In this document: positions 8,438 through 16,185 of the stretch, one piece after another
Layout of the letters: every line of letters starts with the position of its first letter
Position numbering within the stretch: the first letter of the stretch is position 1
DNA from: Dehalococcoidia bacterium
GTDB lineage: Bacteria; Chloroflexota; Dehalococcoidia; Tepidiformales; Tepidiformaceae
Direction of reading: 5' to 3'
Assembly: GCA_020432105.1 (NCBI GenBank)
Contig: JAGQGZ010000009.1
Coordinates: 1 to 34,351, forward strand
Length of the DNA: 34,351 nucleotides
Notes under the pieces: generated by a model
Databases searched by the model: none
Told to the model about the DNA's origin: nothing
What the model saw: the letters and a program-made list of their open reading frames with translations, nothing else
Made by a program: the position numbers and the translations under genes

Positions 8438-9949
8438 ATGGAGGTCCGTGTCCAGGCCGGCGACATCGCCGCAATCCAGGCTGATATCGTCGTCGTCAAT
8501 CTCTTCGAAGGCATTACCGCACCTGGCGGCGGCACCGGTGCCGTCGACTCCGCCCTCAACGGCCGCATCACGGAACTCATCGCTCTCGGTGATATCACCG
8601 GCAAGAAGGGTGCCCTTTCCACATTCCACACGTTCGGCGCCATCCCTGCCCCCCGTGTTGCTGTGCTTGGTCTCGGCAAGCGCGAAGAGTTCGACAGCCA
8701 CAAGGTCCGCGACCTCGTGGCGGACATGGTCCGGAAGCTCCGGAAGCCGGGCATCAAGCACATCGCTACCCTCGCTCACGGCGGCGGCATCGCCGGTCTC
8801 GAGGCAGCGGCAGCAGCCCAATCCATCACCGAAGGTGCTTTGCTGGGCAGCTACCGGTTCGAGCAGTTCAAGACCAGGAAGAACGATGATGACGACAACG
8901 CTTCCGGTATCGAGACCCTCACGATTGTTGAGGACGACCAGGTGAAGCTCAATCCGCTCGAGGCCGGCGTCGCCCGCGGCAAGGCCTTCGCCGATGCCAC
9001 CAACTTCGCCCGTGACCTTGCCAACACTCCCGCAAACCACCTCTACCCATCAACCCTCGCCGATCGCGCCCGTGAGATGGCGAGCATCGCCGGACTCGAG
9101 TGCGAAATCCTTGAGGAAGCGGACATGCTAAGGAAGGGGATGGGCTCCCTTCTCTCGGTCGCTGCCGGCAGCGACCAGCCGGCGAAGCTCATCCGGATCA
9201 GCTACCACGGCACTGAAGGCGATGGCTACGATCTCGCTCTCGTCGGCAAGGGCATCACCTTCGACACTGGTGGTACCAGCCTGAAGCCTGCCGCGAACAT
9301 GCATGCCATGAAGGCCGACATGACCGGTGCCGCGTCGGTGATTGCAGCGATGCAGGCCATCGCCGCCCTCAAGCCCCGGGCCCGCGTCGTTGCTATAGCC
9401 CCCTGTACAGAAAACATGCCCGGGGCGCATGCCACTCGCCCCGGTGACGTGGTCACCGCCATGAACGGCAAGACCGTCGAGATCTTGAACACCGACGCGG
9501 AGGGCCGTCTCGTGCTCGCCGATGCCGTCTGTTGGGCAAACGAACTCGGCGCTCGCCATATTGTCGACGTCGCCACCCTGACCGGAGCGGTTACACAGGC
9601 TCTCGGCGACGTTTGCTACGCCGTCATGACCAATGACGATGGGTTCGCCAGCAGATTCGAGGCGGCGGCATCGGCCGCAGGGGAGAAGACCTGGCGGCTC
9701 CCGATGTTCGAGGAGTACGACGAGCAGGTGAAGAGTGATGTGGCCGATATTAAGAACATCGGCTCACGTGGTGCCGGGACGATCATGGGTGGCAAGTTCA
9801 TCGAACAGTTCGTTGGTGACACGCCCTGGGTTCACCTGGACATCGCTGGCATGGACACGATGCCAGCGGACAACGGCTGGATCGTCAAGGGCGTTAGCGG
9901 TGTGTCCGTGCGCCCTATGATCAATCTCGCCGAGAGCATCGTCGGTTAG
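8438..9949 (+). CDS. pepA: Leucyl aminopeptidase (peptidase M17)
   Basis: Cytosolic two-metal aminopeptidase that removes N-terminal residues from peptides. The 503-residue protein has a variable N-terminal macro-like domain (1-165) and the M17 catalytic domain: GKGITFDTGGTSLKP with K271 and D276, MKADMTGAA with D294, and the signature NTDAEGRLVLADA (351-363) with D353, E355 and R357. These are all metal ligands or catalytic residues. The frame is open further upstream, but the ATG at 8438 has GGAGG six bases before it and starts at the family's usual position, so that start is chosen. Single gene; a weak hairpin follows it. Confidence 0.96.
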   Translation: MEVRVQAGDIAAIQADIVVVNLFEGITAPGGGTGAVDSALNGRITELIALGDITGKKGALSTFHTFGAIPAPRVAVLGLGKREEFDSHKVRDLVADMVRKLRKPGIKHIATLAHGGGIAGLEAAAAAQSITEGALLGSYRFEQFKTRKNDDDDNASGIETLTIVEDDQVKLNPLEAGVARGKAFADATNFARDLANTPANHLYPSTLADRAREMASIAGLECEILEEADMLRKGMGSLLSVAAGSDQPAKLIRISYHGTEGDGYDLALVGKGITFDTGGTSLKPAANMHAMKADMTGAASVIAAMQAIAALKPRARVVAIAPCTENMPGAHATRPGDVVTAMNGKTVEILNTDAEGRLVLADAVCWANELGARHIVDVATLTGAVTQALGDVCYAVMTNDDGFASRFEAAASAAGEKTWRLPMFEEYDEQVKSDVADIKNIGSRGAGTIMGGKFIEQFVGDTPWVHLDIAGMDTMPADNGWIVKGVSGVSVRPMINLAESIVG

Positions 9950-9978
9950 TCGCGGGGCGGTAGAGACTCACATAGAAA

Positions 9979-10002
9979 CGGGCCACCCACTGGGGCGGCC
10001 CG
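9979..10002. terminator. Possible bidirectional hairpin between pepA and tatA
   Basis: CGGGCC at 9979-9984 pairs with GGCCCG at 9997-10002, and an inner CCC/GGG pairing extends the stem. It sits between two convergent genes, as a terminator should, but no U-run follows on either strand. Confidence 0.4.
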
Positions 10003-10031
10003 CACAGGAGTCCGAACTCTTGGCCTTCGGC

Positions 10032-10343
10032 CTAGAAGATGTTCTTCTGCGGCTCTTGAGTCCCCGATGCCGTCTCGCTTGGCGGATTCGAAGGCGCCGA
10101 GGACTGTGCCGGGGGAGGAGGCGATGCCTGGGTCTGCTGCTGCGGTGCAGGCTGCTGTACCTGGGCCTGTTGTACCTGCCCGGTGGTTTCGTCCGGCTTC
10201 TCTTCGTCCTTCACAGCTTTTCGGAACTCCTTGATCGAGGAGCCGAGCTCGCGACCGACGCCACTGATTCGGCCAACGCCGAAGATCAGGAGCACCACCA
10301 CGAGGATGATGACAAGTTCCGGGGTGCCGATTGGTCCCAACAT
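10032..10343 (-). CDS. tatA: Sec-independent protein translocase TatA/TatE family
   Basis: Pore-forming or membrane-weakening component of the twin-arginine translocase, which exports folded proteins. The 103-residue protein shows the TatA layout: a short periplasmic N terminus (MLGPIGTPEL), one TM helix at about residues 9-24, the FGVGRI hinge, an amphipathic helix (GRELGSSIKEFRKAVKDEE) and a long disordered tail rich in Gln, Pro and Ala. The ATG is at 10341-10343. tatC is not in the window. Its distance from the upstream XdhC-like gene (123 bases without recognisable features) suggests its own promoter. TatB is an alternative, but the short amphipathic helix fits TatA better. Confidence 0.92.
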   Translation of the reverse strand: MLGPIGTPELVIILVVVLLIFGVGRISGVGRELGSSIKEFRKAVKDEEKPDETTGQVQQAQVQQPAPQQQTQASPPPPAQSSAPSNPPSETASGTQEPQKNIF

Positions 10344-10466
10344 ACGTTGCCTACTTTCCCGCCCTCCACGGCGGCCTCTTCCATGCTACACCCAGCCGCG
10401 CGTTCACGGGCCTCTGCGTTTACCACTCGTTTTCTGTACGTCGTAATCCGCCGCAAGGGATCCCTA

Positions 10467-10778
10467 TCAGGCCATTCTCTCGACGAACACGTCCATAACA
10501 CCGCCACAGATTTTGTCTTCGCCGTCCGTTGGCTCCGTAAGGTCGACCGTCACGATCCGCGCTTTGCCGTCCGCGAGCACTTCCATAGCCTCCTGCCACA
10601 CTTCTGCTTCCCCGCATCCCCCGCCGATCGTGCCGAAGAACGAGCCATCCTTTCGGACCACCATCTTGGCGCCCGTCTTTCGAGGTGTTGATCCCCGGGT
10701 CCGTGCCACCGTCGCAAGCACGACGGGCTGCTTCTTTTCGATGGCTGACATCAGTTCGCGATAGATCTCATCCTGCAT
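10467..10778 (-). CDS. Short XdhC/CoxI-family protein
   Basis: A 103-residue protein matching only the N-terminal XdhC/CoxI domain: VVLATVARTRGSTPRKTGAKM, then GTIGGGCGEAEVWQEA and KICGGVMDVFVE. XdhC proteins handle molybdenum cofactor maturation and insertion for xanthine dehydrogenase and CO dehydrogenase-type enzymes; full versions add a C-terminal Rossmann domain, absent here. No molybdo-enzyme genes are nearby. The ATG at 10776-10778 has no ribosome site but has TAGGAT six bases upstream, so the message may be leaderless. A one-domain version may act with a separately encoded partner; this is inference. Confidence 0.82.
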   Translation of the reverse strand: MQDEIYRELMSAIEKKQPVVLATVARTRGSTPRKTGAKMVVRKDGSFFGTIGGGCGEAEVWQEAMEVLADGKARIVTVDLTEPTDGEDKICGGVMDVFVERMA

Positions 10779-10784
10779 GGTTCG

Positions 10785-10790
10785 ATCCTA
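10785..10790 (-). promoter_or_regulatory. Candidate -10 element of a leaderless XdhC-like transcript
   Basis: TAGGAT, then CGAACC, then ATG. The 24-base gap between the pheA stop and this start leaves no room for a conventional leader. Confidence 0.4.
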
Positions 10791-10802
10791 CCGCCTTGCG
10801 GC

Positions 10803-11624
10803 TTACTTCTGCCACCGCGGGTAGCTGCCAAAGATGTTCAGCATCGCGCACATCGGCCGAATCGCTTCCAGCGCGAGGCGGCAGTCTGGATCGGTGGCAT
10901 GCCCATCGAAGTCAATCAGGAAGATGTACTCACCGAAGGTCTCTCGCGTGGGACGGCTCTCGAACTTTGAACAGTTGATCCCCCGGCTGGCGAACTCGTT
11001 CATGACCCGGGCTACGAGGCCCGGCCGGTCATCGGCGAATCGGAAAGCGATCGAGGTCTTGTCCCTCCCCGTTGGCGGCTGCTCCCCCTGTCCGACAATC
11101 ACGAATCGTGTGACGTTCAGGTCCGAATCCTGGATGCCCTGAGCGAGGACAGTCGCTCCATGCAGCTCGGCCGCGCGCACGGTGCTTATCGCCCCGGCCG
11201 GCACCGGGCTCGCCATCATCAGTTCCACCGCCTGGGCAGTGGAAAGAGCAGCTTCTTGTTGCGCAGCCGGGAAGTGCTTCTCGAGGTACCCGCGGCACTG
11301 GGGAAACGCCGCCGGATGCGAATAGACGACCTGGACATCCTCGGCCTTGGTAGCTGGTGCTATGACCAGGTTGTGGACGACCGGGAGCAAGAGCTCGTGC
11401 TGGATTCGCAGCGGAGTTTCATGAATCAGGATATCCAGCGTCTCAGCCACCGAGCCGTTAAGGAGATTCTCGATGGCCATGACGCCTTCATCGGCCCGAC
11501 CATCCTCCACTGCTCGCGCAACCGCAGCATGCGACGCCATTGCCAGGAGATCGGCACTCCGGTCATACACCAGCGCCGCCTCTTCGCCAAAGGTTCCCGG
11601 TGGCCCCAGGTGGGCTAGCCGCAT
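10803..11624 (-). CDS. pheA: Prephenate dehydratase
   Basis: Makes phenylpyruvate from prephenate in phenylalanine synthesis. The 273-residue protein has the periplasmic-binding-like catalytic domain beginning HLGPPGTFGEEAAL, with GVMAIENLLNGSV and the catalytic triad motif NVTRFVIVG, followed by an ACT regulatory domain containing GLVARVMNEFASRGINCSKFESRPTR; the ESRP motif binds Phe in homologues. There is no chorismate mutase domain, so this is the monofunctional form. Its ATG lies one base after the stop of the upstream RCK gene, so it is translated as part of the UspA-RCK-RCK operon, an unusual setting for an aromatic amino acid gene. Feedback inhibition by Phe is expected from the ACT domain. 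Confidence 0.95.
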   Translation of the reverse strand: MRLAHLGPPGTFGEEAALVYDRSADLLAMASHAAVARAVEDGRADEGVMAIENLLNGSVAETLDILIHETPLRIQHELLLPVVHNLVIAPATKAEDVQVVYSHPAAFPQCRGYLEKHFPAAQQEAALSTAQAVELMMASPVPAGAISTVRAAELHGATVLAQGIQDSDLNVTRFVIVGQGEQPPTGRDKTSIAFRFADDRPGLVARVMNEFASRGINCSKFESRPTRETFGEYIFLIDFDGHATDPDCRLALEAIRPMCAMLNIFGSYPRWQK

Positions 11625-11625
11625 C

Positions 11626-12300
11626 CTAGGTGTCCATCCCGTGAGTCGACCCGATGAGCGCTTCCTTCAGCGATTCAACACCCTCGCGGCGGGTTACCAA
11701 CACAAGGGCATCACCCGCATTCACCACCGTATTACCGTCCGGGATCCTCGGCGACCCTCGCTCGTCAACTATCAGGGTAATCAGCGATTCCGGTGGCAGC
11801 AGGATGTTTCGCACTGCACGTCCAGCAGCCGGCGAGTTCACCGGCAGCCGCATCTCGACGACCTCAAGCCCGCTCTGCAACTGCAGGAGGGGAACCATGT
11901 CAGTCACCGGTAGTTCGACTTCGATCTGGGCAAGGATCGCCTGGGTGGCCGAGATCGTCGTTTCGAACCCCAGCCGTTTGAACAGCTCCTCGTTCCGAGG
12001 ATCATTGATCCGCGCAATGATCCGGCCGGCACCACGGCGGCGGGCAATCATGCATGAGACCAGGTTGTCTTCATCATCGCCGGTCACCGCGATCACCAGG
12101 TCGGCCCGGGCGATTCCCGCGCGGTCCAACGTTGCAACCTCGCAACAATCTCCCTCGATCACTGCATCTTCAATCTCGTCGTTGATAATGCGCACGCGAG
12201 ACGGATCCTGCTCCACGATGAGCACTTCGTGGTTTGCCCGGATCAACTCTTCGGCCAGGTAGTAGCCGACCTTGCCGCCACCACCGATCAGGACGTACAT
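11626..12300 (-). CDS. TrkA-like potassium uptake regulator, RCK_N plus RCK_C
   Basis: Cytoplasmic nucleotide-binding gating protein of Trk/Ktr potassium transporters. The 224 residues comprise an RCK_N Rossmann domain (MYVLIGGGGKVGYYLAEEL, IVEQDPSRV, VIEGDCCEVATLDRAGI and VIAVTGDDEDNLV) and a C-terminal TrkA_C domain (VVEMRLPVNSPAAGRAVRNI, then GDALVLVTRREGV). The acidic residue after the second beta-strand (VEQD) points to NAD(H) or ATP binding. Its ATG shares the A of the upstream RCK stop (TGATG), so the two are translationally coupled. The membrane subunit (TrkH or KtrB) is not in the window. Confidence 0.9.
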   Translation of the reverse strand: MYVLIGGGGKVGYYLAEELIRANHEVLIVEQDPSRVRIINDEIEDAVIEGDCCEVATLDRAGIARADLVIAVTGDDEDNLVSCMIARRRGAGRIIARINDPRNEELFKRLGFETTISATQAILAQIEVELPVTDMVPLLQLQSGLEVVEMRLPVNSPAAGRAVRNILLPPESLITLIVDERGSPRIPDGNTVVNAGDALVLVTRREGVESLKEALIGSTHGMDT

Positions 12301-12713
12301 CAGTCCACATCCTCAGTGAGGCCGAGCATCCCGAGCATTATCTCGGCGCCCACGCTTGTCGGGCTAAATGTTCGGAGAGCCGGTTCGTCAAACATCTCCT
12401 GCCGAATGGGGTCATAGATCCTGCACAGGACCTGCGGCACCCGGTACAACTCCTTCGCGATCTGGCTCGCCATGTAGTTGCGATTGTCACCCTGGGTCAC
12501 CGCCACGAAAGCATCCGCGCTCTCGATCCCCGCCCGTTCAAGGACCTTTGAATTGATCGCGTTTCCTGTGACCTTCGTCCCCTCGTAGTCAGTGGGCAAC
12601 CGTCGGAAGGCGCGTGGATCGAGGTCGATGACAGTGACGGTATGACCGTTCCCTGCCATGTGTGCGGCCATGCGGGCGCCGACCCGTCCGCATCCCATGA
12701 TCACCACCTTCAT
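12300..12713 (-). CDS. RCK_N-only TrkA-like protein
   Basis: A 137-residue single RCK_N Rossmann domain: MKVVIMGCGRVGARMAAHM, VIDLDPRAF, GNAINSKVLERAGI and FVAVTQGDNRNYMASQIA. It lacks the TrkA_C domain present in its neighbour. The two are probably a heteromeric pair in which one or both bind nucleotide and gate a transporter elsewhere in the genome. Its ATG overlaps the upstream UspA stop as ATGA. Length and intact ends indicate a genuine short form, not a broken gene. Confidence 0.88.
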   Translation of the reverse strand: MKVVIMGCGRVGARMAAHMAGNGHTVTVIDLDPRAFRRLPTDYEGTKVTGNAINSKVLERAGIESADAFVAVTQGDNRNYMASQIAKELYRVPQVLCRIYDPIRQEMFDEPALRTFSPTSVGAEIMLGMLGLTEDVD

Positions 12714-13147
12714 CGAGGGGCACCTTCCTCGCGGATGAGCCAGACCTCACACGGAGCCTTCCGCAGGATATATTCGGCGGTTCTTCCCAGGTTCAGGCTT
12801 CCATAATCGGCGGCGGGTACACCTATCACAATCACGCTGGCGCCACGGCGCGTGGCTTCGTCGAGGATTGCCCGCCCGGCGGATCTGGCCTGGAGCAAGT
12901 CGGCCTCAATCGAAAAATTCCCCTCTGTGGCAATCTGCTCGGCCTTGCGTAGCACGAGTTCGCCCCGTCTCGACTCCATGTCGAGGTCCGCATCGACCGG
13001 GTACTCCCGGCTCACTTCGACAACATAGGTTGCCAGGATCGTAGCTCGTCGGTGCCGGGCAGCCTCACCGGCAACGGCGAGCGCGTGCAGTGTCGCCGGT
13101 GTCGTACTGAGCGGTACCACGAAAACCTGTTCGCTACTCGCTGCCAT
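12710..13147 (-). CDS. UspA-family protein, first gene of the RCK operon
   Basis: A 145-residue universal stress protein fold: VFVVPLSTTPATLHALAVAGEAAR at the start, ILDEATRRGASVIVIGVPAADYG and a final strand APCEVWLIREE. The usual ATP-binding G-x2-G-x9-G-[ST] motif is not clean (GSLNLGRTAEYIL), so it may be a non-ATP-binding Usp. It leads an operon with two RCK proteins and overlaps the next gene by four bases. Usp domains elsewhere modulate cation and amino acid transporters, so a regulatory link with the RCK proteins is plausible. AAGGAG lies about 12 bases before the ATG at 13145-13147. Confidence 0.82.
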   Translation of the reverse strand: MAASSEQVFVVPLSTTPATLHALAVAGEAARHRRATILATYVVEVSREYPVDADLDMESRRGELVLRKAEQIATEGNFSIEADLLQARSAGRAILDEATRRGASVIVIGVPAADYGSLNLGRTAEYILRKAPCEVWLIREEGAPR

Positions 13148-13182
13148 GGCCGCGCGACGCTCCTTCTCCCAATATCCTGAAC

Positions 13183-13386
13183 CTACGCCTCATCATCTTG
13201 GGCGAACCAAATCCGGACTCCCCCATTGATCACCAGTAGAACTCCAATGGCCGTGCCGATTTGCCACTTCCACGGGAATATGTCGGACGCCGTCGAGGGC
13301 ATGCCCGACTGTGTCGCCACGAATAGAATGAGCGCGACGCCCAGAACGATCGAAGTCACTGAGAAGATGTAGTTGGCCGTTCGCAT
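13183..13386 (-). CDS. Small two-helix membrane protein
   Basis: A 67-residue protein with two likely TM helices (YIFSVTSIVLGVALILFVAT and IGTAIGVLLVINGGVRIWF) joined by a short loop. I do not recognise a family. The frame is open further upstream, but the ATG at 13384-13386 gives a sensible membrane protein, whereas the extension is Arg/Gly-rich and runs into the DUF4349-like gene. A 7-bp hairpin (13402-13408 with 13417-13423) lies between it and that gene. It may be co-transcribed with the lipoprotein gene upstream. Confidence 0.55.
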   Translation of the reverse strand: MRTANYIFSVTSIVLGVALILFVATQSGMPSTASDIFPWKWQIGTAIGVLLVINGGVRIWFAQDDEA

Positions 13387-13493
13387 GGCGTGCACACAAC
13401 TGCTGTCCACGTCGGCGGACAGCCTGCTCGTGATGGTACTTCGTCGCCCGTGAACACCCAACTTGAGACTTCTGCCCCGAAAGACTGGCGGGC

Positions 13494-14408
13494 CTACGCG
13501 GGTGGCTGTACCGCAGGAGTCTCCTTCCGCCTCGAGAACCATACCCCGACCACGGCCAGCACGCCGGGCACGATGAGCCACATAGCCGCAACAATAATGT
13601 ATGCGCTTCCTGCCAGAAGTCGTGCGAGCGCATCTCCTGACCAGCCAATCGCCTCGCTGAAATTGTCCACGAAACTCGGCTTACCGGACGACACCTCGGA
13701 GGTTGCAGCCGGCACCAGCGGTGAAATGCTCATGCTCACTGTCGCCAGGTCTGTGAGGTCGTCGAGCAGGTTCAATCGCCCCTGGATTTGTTCGATCTGG
13801 CTCCGCACTCCGTCAAGCCGGTCATTCACCGTAAGGATGTCATCGATTGTATCGGCCCGGTCCAGGAGGGTCAGATACTGCGCCTCCGTGCGTTCCAGGT
13901 TGCGGATACGGCTTTGGAGGTCGGTGTACTCCTCGGTCACCTCTGTCGAACTCGATTCCTCAGAGAGAACCTCGACGCCATTCATGGCCCTTAGGTCGTT
14001 GAGGACGTCGTCGTAGTGGACTACCGGGATACGAATGGTCACCGTCGCGTATTCGCGGGGCTGGCCGTCATCGTCGTCCCGGGTCGAAAGGCTCGATCGT
14101 TCGACGAACCCTCCCGATTGCCGTGCGATGAGCGCCGCCCGCTCGTAGGCGCCGCGGACGTGGGTAGCTTCCAGTCTCATGTCGGCTGTAAATATGATCT
14201 TGCGGTCGAGAAGGCTGCTCTGATAGCCGGGTGCTACGCCGTCATCGCCGCTCGATGCCTCTCCAGATGCCGGCACGTCTGCATCTCCAGCATCGTTGGC
14301 CGCACGAAAGGCGGTGGCACCGTCGTCATCATCGTCGTCGCCGCAGGCGGCGAGAGCCATACCGGCCAGGATTGCCAGGAGTACGGCCCCAAGGATTGAC
14401 TTTCGCAT
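13494..14408 (-). CDS. DUF4349-like lipoprotein
   Basis: A 304-residue lipoprotein: signal peptide with lipobox LAAC (C22), followed directly by a run of Asp and a Gly/Ala/Asp-rich linker. The core has the DUF4349 layout, DRKIIFTADMRLEATHVRGAYE, then GGFVERSS, VTIRIPVVHYDDVLNDL, a coiled coil (TEEYTDLQSRIRNLERTEAQ to about residue 210) and DLATVSMSI. It ends with a TM helix near 265-292 and a basic tail, so the protein is anchored at both ends with the coiled coil outside the membrane. Function of this family is unknown. ATG at 14406-14408, with GGGGGA upstream. Confidence 0.85.
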   Translation of the reverse strand: MRKSILGAVLLAILAGMALAACGDDDDDDGATAFRAANDAGDADVPASGEASSGDDGVAPGYQSSLLDRKIIFTADMRLEATHVRGAYERAALIARQSGGFVERSSLSTRDDDDGQPREYATVTIRIPVVHYDDVLNDLRAMNGVEVLSEESSSTEVTEEYTDLQSRIRNLERTEAQYLTLLDRADTIDDILTVNDRLDGVRSQIEQIQGRLNLLDDLTDLATVSMSISPLVPAATSEVSSGKPSFVDNFSEAIGWSGDALARLLAGSAYIIVAAMWLIVPGVLAVVGVWFSRRKETPAVQPPA

Positions 14409-14493
14409 TGCTGTTCCCCCGCGAAATCAGATGCTTTCCTCGACGGAAGTACGGAGGTAAAGGTTCCCCGGCCGGAAAGGTGACGAAAAGAAG

Positions 14494-14522
14494 AAGGCCC
14501 GGGCAACTTGCCCGGGCCTTCA
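14494..14522 (-). terminator. Intrinsic terminator of hsp20
   Basis: A perfect 12-bp stem (GAAGGCCCGGGC at 14494-14505 with GCCCGGGCCTTC at 14511-14522) around a five-base loop, followed on the minus strand by the T-rich TTCTTTTCG. It lies 19 bases after the hsp20 stop. Confidence 0.85.
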
Positions 14523-14541
14523 GTGAATACCCCTGCGAGGG

Positions 14542-15018
14542 TTAGCTCTTGCTCGCCTCGATGACGCCCTTTGGCGTGATCTTCAGGGTCCGTGAACGAG
14601 CCTCAGGCCGCTTCGGAAGAACGAGGCGGAGTATGCCGTGCTCGAACTGGGCATCTGCCTTTTCCGCGTCGATGGTCGGAGGCAGGCGCAGCGCGCGCTC
14701 GAAGCTGCCATAGTGCAATTCCTGGCGGATGTACTGCTCGCCCTGGGACTTGTCCTCGCGCTTGAACTCACCAGAGATGGTGAGGACATCGTCTTCAATC
14801 TCGATGTTCACGTCGTCGGGCGAGACGCCCGGGACGGCTGCGGTGACGACGAACTCGTCATTGGTTTCGGTTACATCCATGGACAGGCCGGAGCCTCCAA
14901 GATCCTCATTGGTTGCCGCCCGGAAGGTGGGCCGCAGTCGCTCGTCGAACACTCGGTCCATGGCGTTGCGGAATTCCATCAGTTCATTGACGGGGTTCCA
15001 GCGGGTGATGGTGGTCAT
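14542..15018 (-). CDS. Hsp20/alpha-crystallin small heat-shock protein
   Basis: ATP-independent holdase that keeps unfolding proteins soluble for the DnaK and Clp systems. The 158-residue protein has an N-terminal RWNPVNELMEFRNAMDRVFDE arm, the alpha-crystallin domain (LSMDVTETNDEFVVTAAVPGVSPDDVNIEIEDDVLTISGE, then SFERALRLPPTIDAEKADAQFEHGILRLVLPK) and a short tail; ITP near the end is the I-x-I/V-like anchor. The ATG at 15016-15018 has GAGGAG nine bases upstream and is preferred over the open upstream extension. It diverges from the dnaJ-hspR-clpC operon and may share its heat control. Confidence 0.94.
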   Translation of the reverse strand: MTTITRWNPVNELMEFRNAMDRVFDERLRPTFRAATNEDLGGSGLSMDVTETNDEFVVTAAVPGVSPDDVNIEIEDDVLTISGEFKREDKSQGEQYIRQELHYGSFERALRLPPTIDAEKADAQFEHGILRLVLPKRPEARSRTLKITPKGVIEASKS

Positions 15019-15054
15019 TTGCTTGCTCCTCGTGGGTAAAGTCTTCCCTCGTAG

Positions 15055-15107
15055 GGTATCGCACCGGAAGTGCCATTTGCAAGAGACTTGATAAGCAGAT
15101 GATAAAG
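15055..15107. promoter_or_regulatory. Candidate divergent hsp20/dnaJ promoter region with HAIR-like site
   Basis: The palindromic hexamer TTGCAA at 15077-15082 could be a -35 for both directions: GATACC (minus, 15060-15055) follows at 16 bases and GATAAA (plus, 15101-15106) at 18. At 15087-15107, CTTGATA-N7-GATAAAG matches the HspR operator consensus CTTGAGT-N7-ACTCAAG at 9 of 14 positions with the right spacing. All are weak matches. Confidence 0.3.
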
Positions 15108-15151
15108 GAATCTCATGTTCTAGCGTTTGCCCACCTGCTGGGTGGATTGCT

Positions 15152-16180
15152 ATGATGGTCCGGGTAATGGCTAGCAATCTCTACGACGTTCTTGGCGTCT
15201 CCCGAACCGCTTCCGATAAGGAGATACGCACCGCCTACCGCAAGCTGGCGCGGAAGTTCCATCCCGATGTCAACCCGGGCGACAAGGCAGCTGAAGCACG
15301 CTTCAAAGAGATTGCGGCCGCCTACGAGGTTGTCGGCGACGAAGACAACCGGAAGAAGTACGACAAGTACGGAGACCAGTGGGAACACGCCGATCAGATC
15401 GAGGAAATGCAACGCCAGCGCGGCGGTTCCTGGAGTTTCACAACCGGCAACGGAGCCGGCGGCGACGCCGACTTCGGCGGCGGTGACTTCGGGTCAATAT
15501 TTGAGAATCTCTTTCGGCGCGACCGTGGTGGACCACGACGCCAGCGCGGGCCACGACCCGGCCAGAACATCGAGACGCCGATACAGGTCAGCCTTGAGGA
15601 AGCCTACCGGGGCACCACGCGAATGCTGCAGTTCGACTCGATGCAGCCCTGCCAGACATGTAAAGGCACGGGCGAAAGCTCTGGGGCGGTCTGTCTCACC
15701 TGCGGAGGTGCGGGCCAGGTATCGCGACCGCGTCGAATTGAGGTCAAGGTGCCCGCTGGCGTTGCCACAGGCTCACGCGTCCGGATAGCCGGCGAAGGTC
15801 ATCCCGGAATCGGAGGGGGCCCGAAGGGCGATCTGTATCTCCAGGTAACGGTTGCCGGCCACCCCCGCTTTGAACGCAAGGGTGACGACCTCTACGTGGA
15901 CGTGGACGTTCCGGTTGTCGACGCTGTTCTCGGTGGCGAAGTTGAAGTCCCCACCATTGACGGTCGGGTTGCCTTGCGCATCAAGGAGTTGACCCAGAAC
16001 GGAGCCTCAATCCGGCTGGCCGGCAAGGGTATGCCGAAGCTCGGGAAGTCGGGTGAGCGTGGGGATATGTACGCCAGGATCCGCGTCCAGGTGCCTCGTA
16101 GTCTCACCGACGAACAGCGCGCGCTCTTCGAACAGATGCGAGGGAGTGCTGCCGAGGCCGTGAGCGCCAAGGAAGGATAG
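15152..16180 (+). CDS. dnaJ: DnaJ-family co-chaperone with reduced zinc domain
   Basis: Hsp40 that delivers substrates to DnaK and stimulates its ATPase. The 342 residues contain a J-domain ([20 protein letters not shown] at 37-39), a Gly/Phe-rich linker (about 91-125), and the C-terminal peptide-binding domains ([14 protein letters not shown], then [19 protein letters not shown] and GDLYLQVTV). Only two CxxCxGxG repeats occur (C167/C170 and C181/C184) where classical DnaJ has four, so it would bind one zinc instead of two. The ATG at 15152 has GGTGGA before it; the ATG at 15167 (MASNLYDV) is an equally family-like start. It heads an operon with hspR, five bases downstream, and clpC. Confidence 0.92.
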   Translation: MMVRVMASNLYDVLGVSRTASDKEIRTAYRKLARKFHPDVNPGDKAAEARFKEIAAAYEVVGDEDNRKKYDKYGDQWEHADQIEEMQRQRGGSWSFTTGNGAGGDADFGGGDFGSIFENLFRRDRGGPRRQRGPRPGQNIETPIQVSLEEAYRGTTRMLQFDSMQPCQTCKGTGESSGAVCLTCGGAGQVSRPRRIEVKVPAGVATGSRVRIAGEGHPGIGGGPKGDLYLQVTVAGHPRFERKGDDLYVDVDVPVVDAVLGGEVEVPTIDGRVALRIKELTQNGASIRLAGKGMPKLGKSGERGDMYARIRVQVPRSLTDEQRALFEQMRGSAAEAVSAKEG

Positions 16181-16185
16181 TCCAA

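Noticed and set aside
6786-8945. 719-residue plus-strand frame
   Set aside because: Covers nadD, the toxin-antitoxin pair and PAP2 on the other strand and the start of pepA in another frame; Arg/His/Pro-rich shadow.
13402-13423. Hairpin GCTGTCC/GGACAGC as terminator of the DUF4349-like gene
   Set aside because: Short stem with an eight-base loop and no T-run on the minus strand; noted only with the neighbouring gene.
15650-15715. Frameshift or deletion in dnaJ
   Set aside because: The frame is intact on both sides and the two remaining zinc repeats are complete, so a natural short form is more likely.
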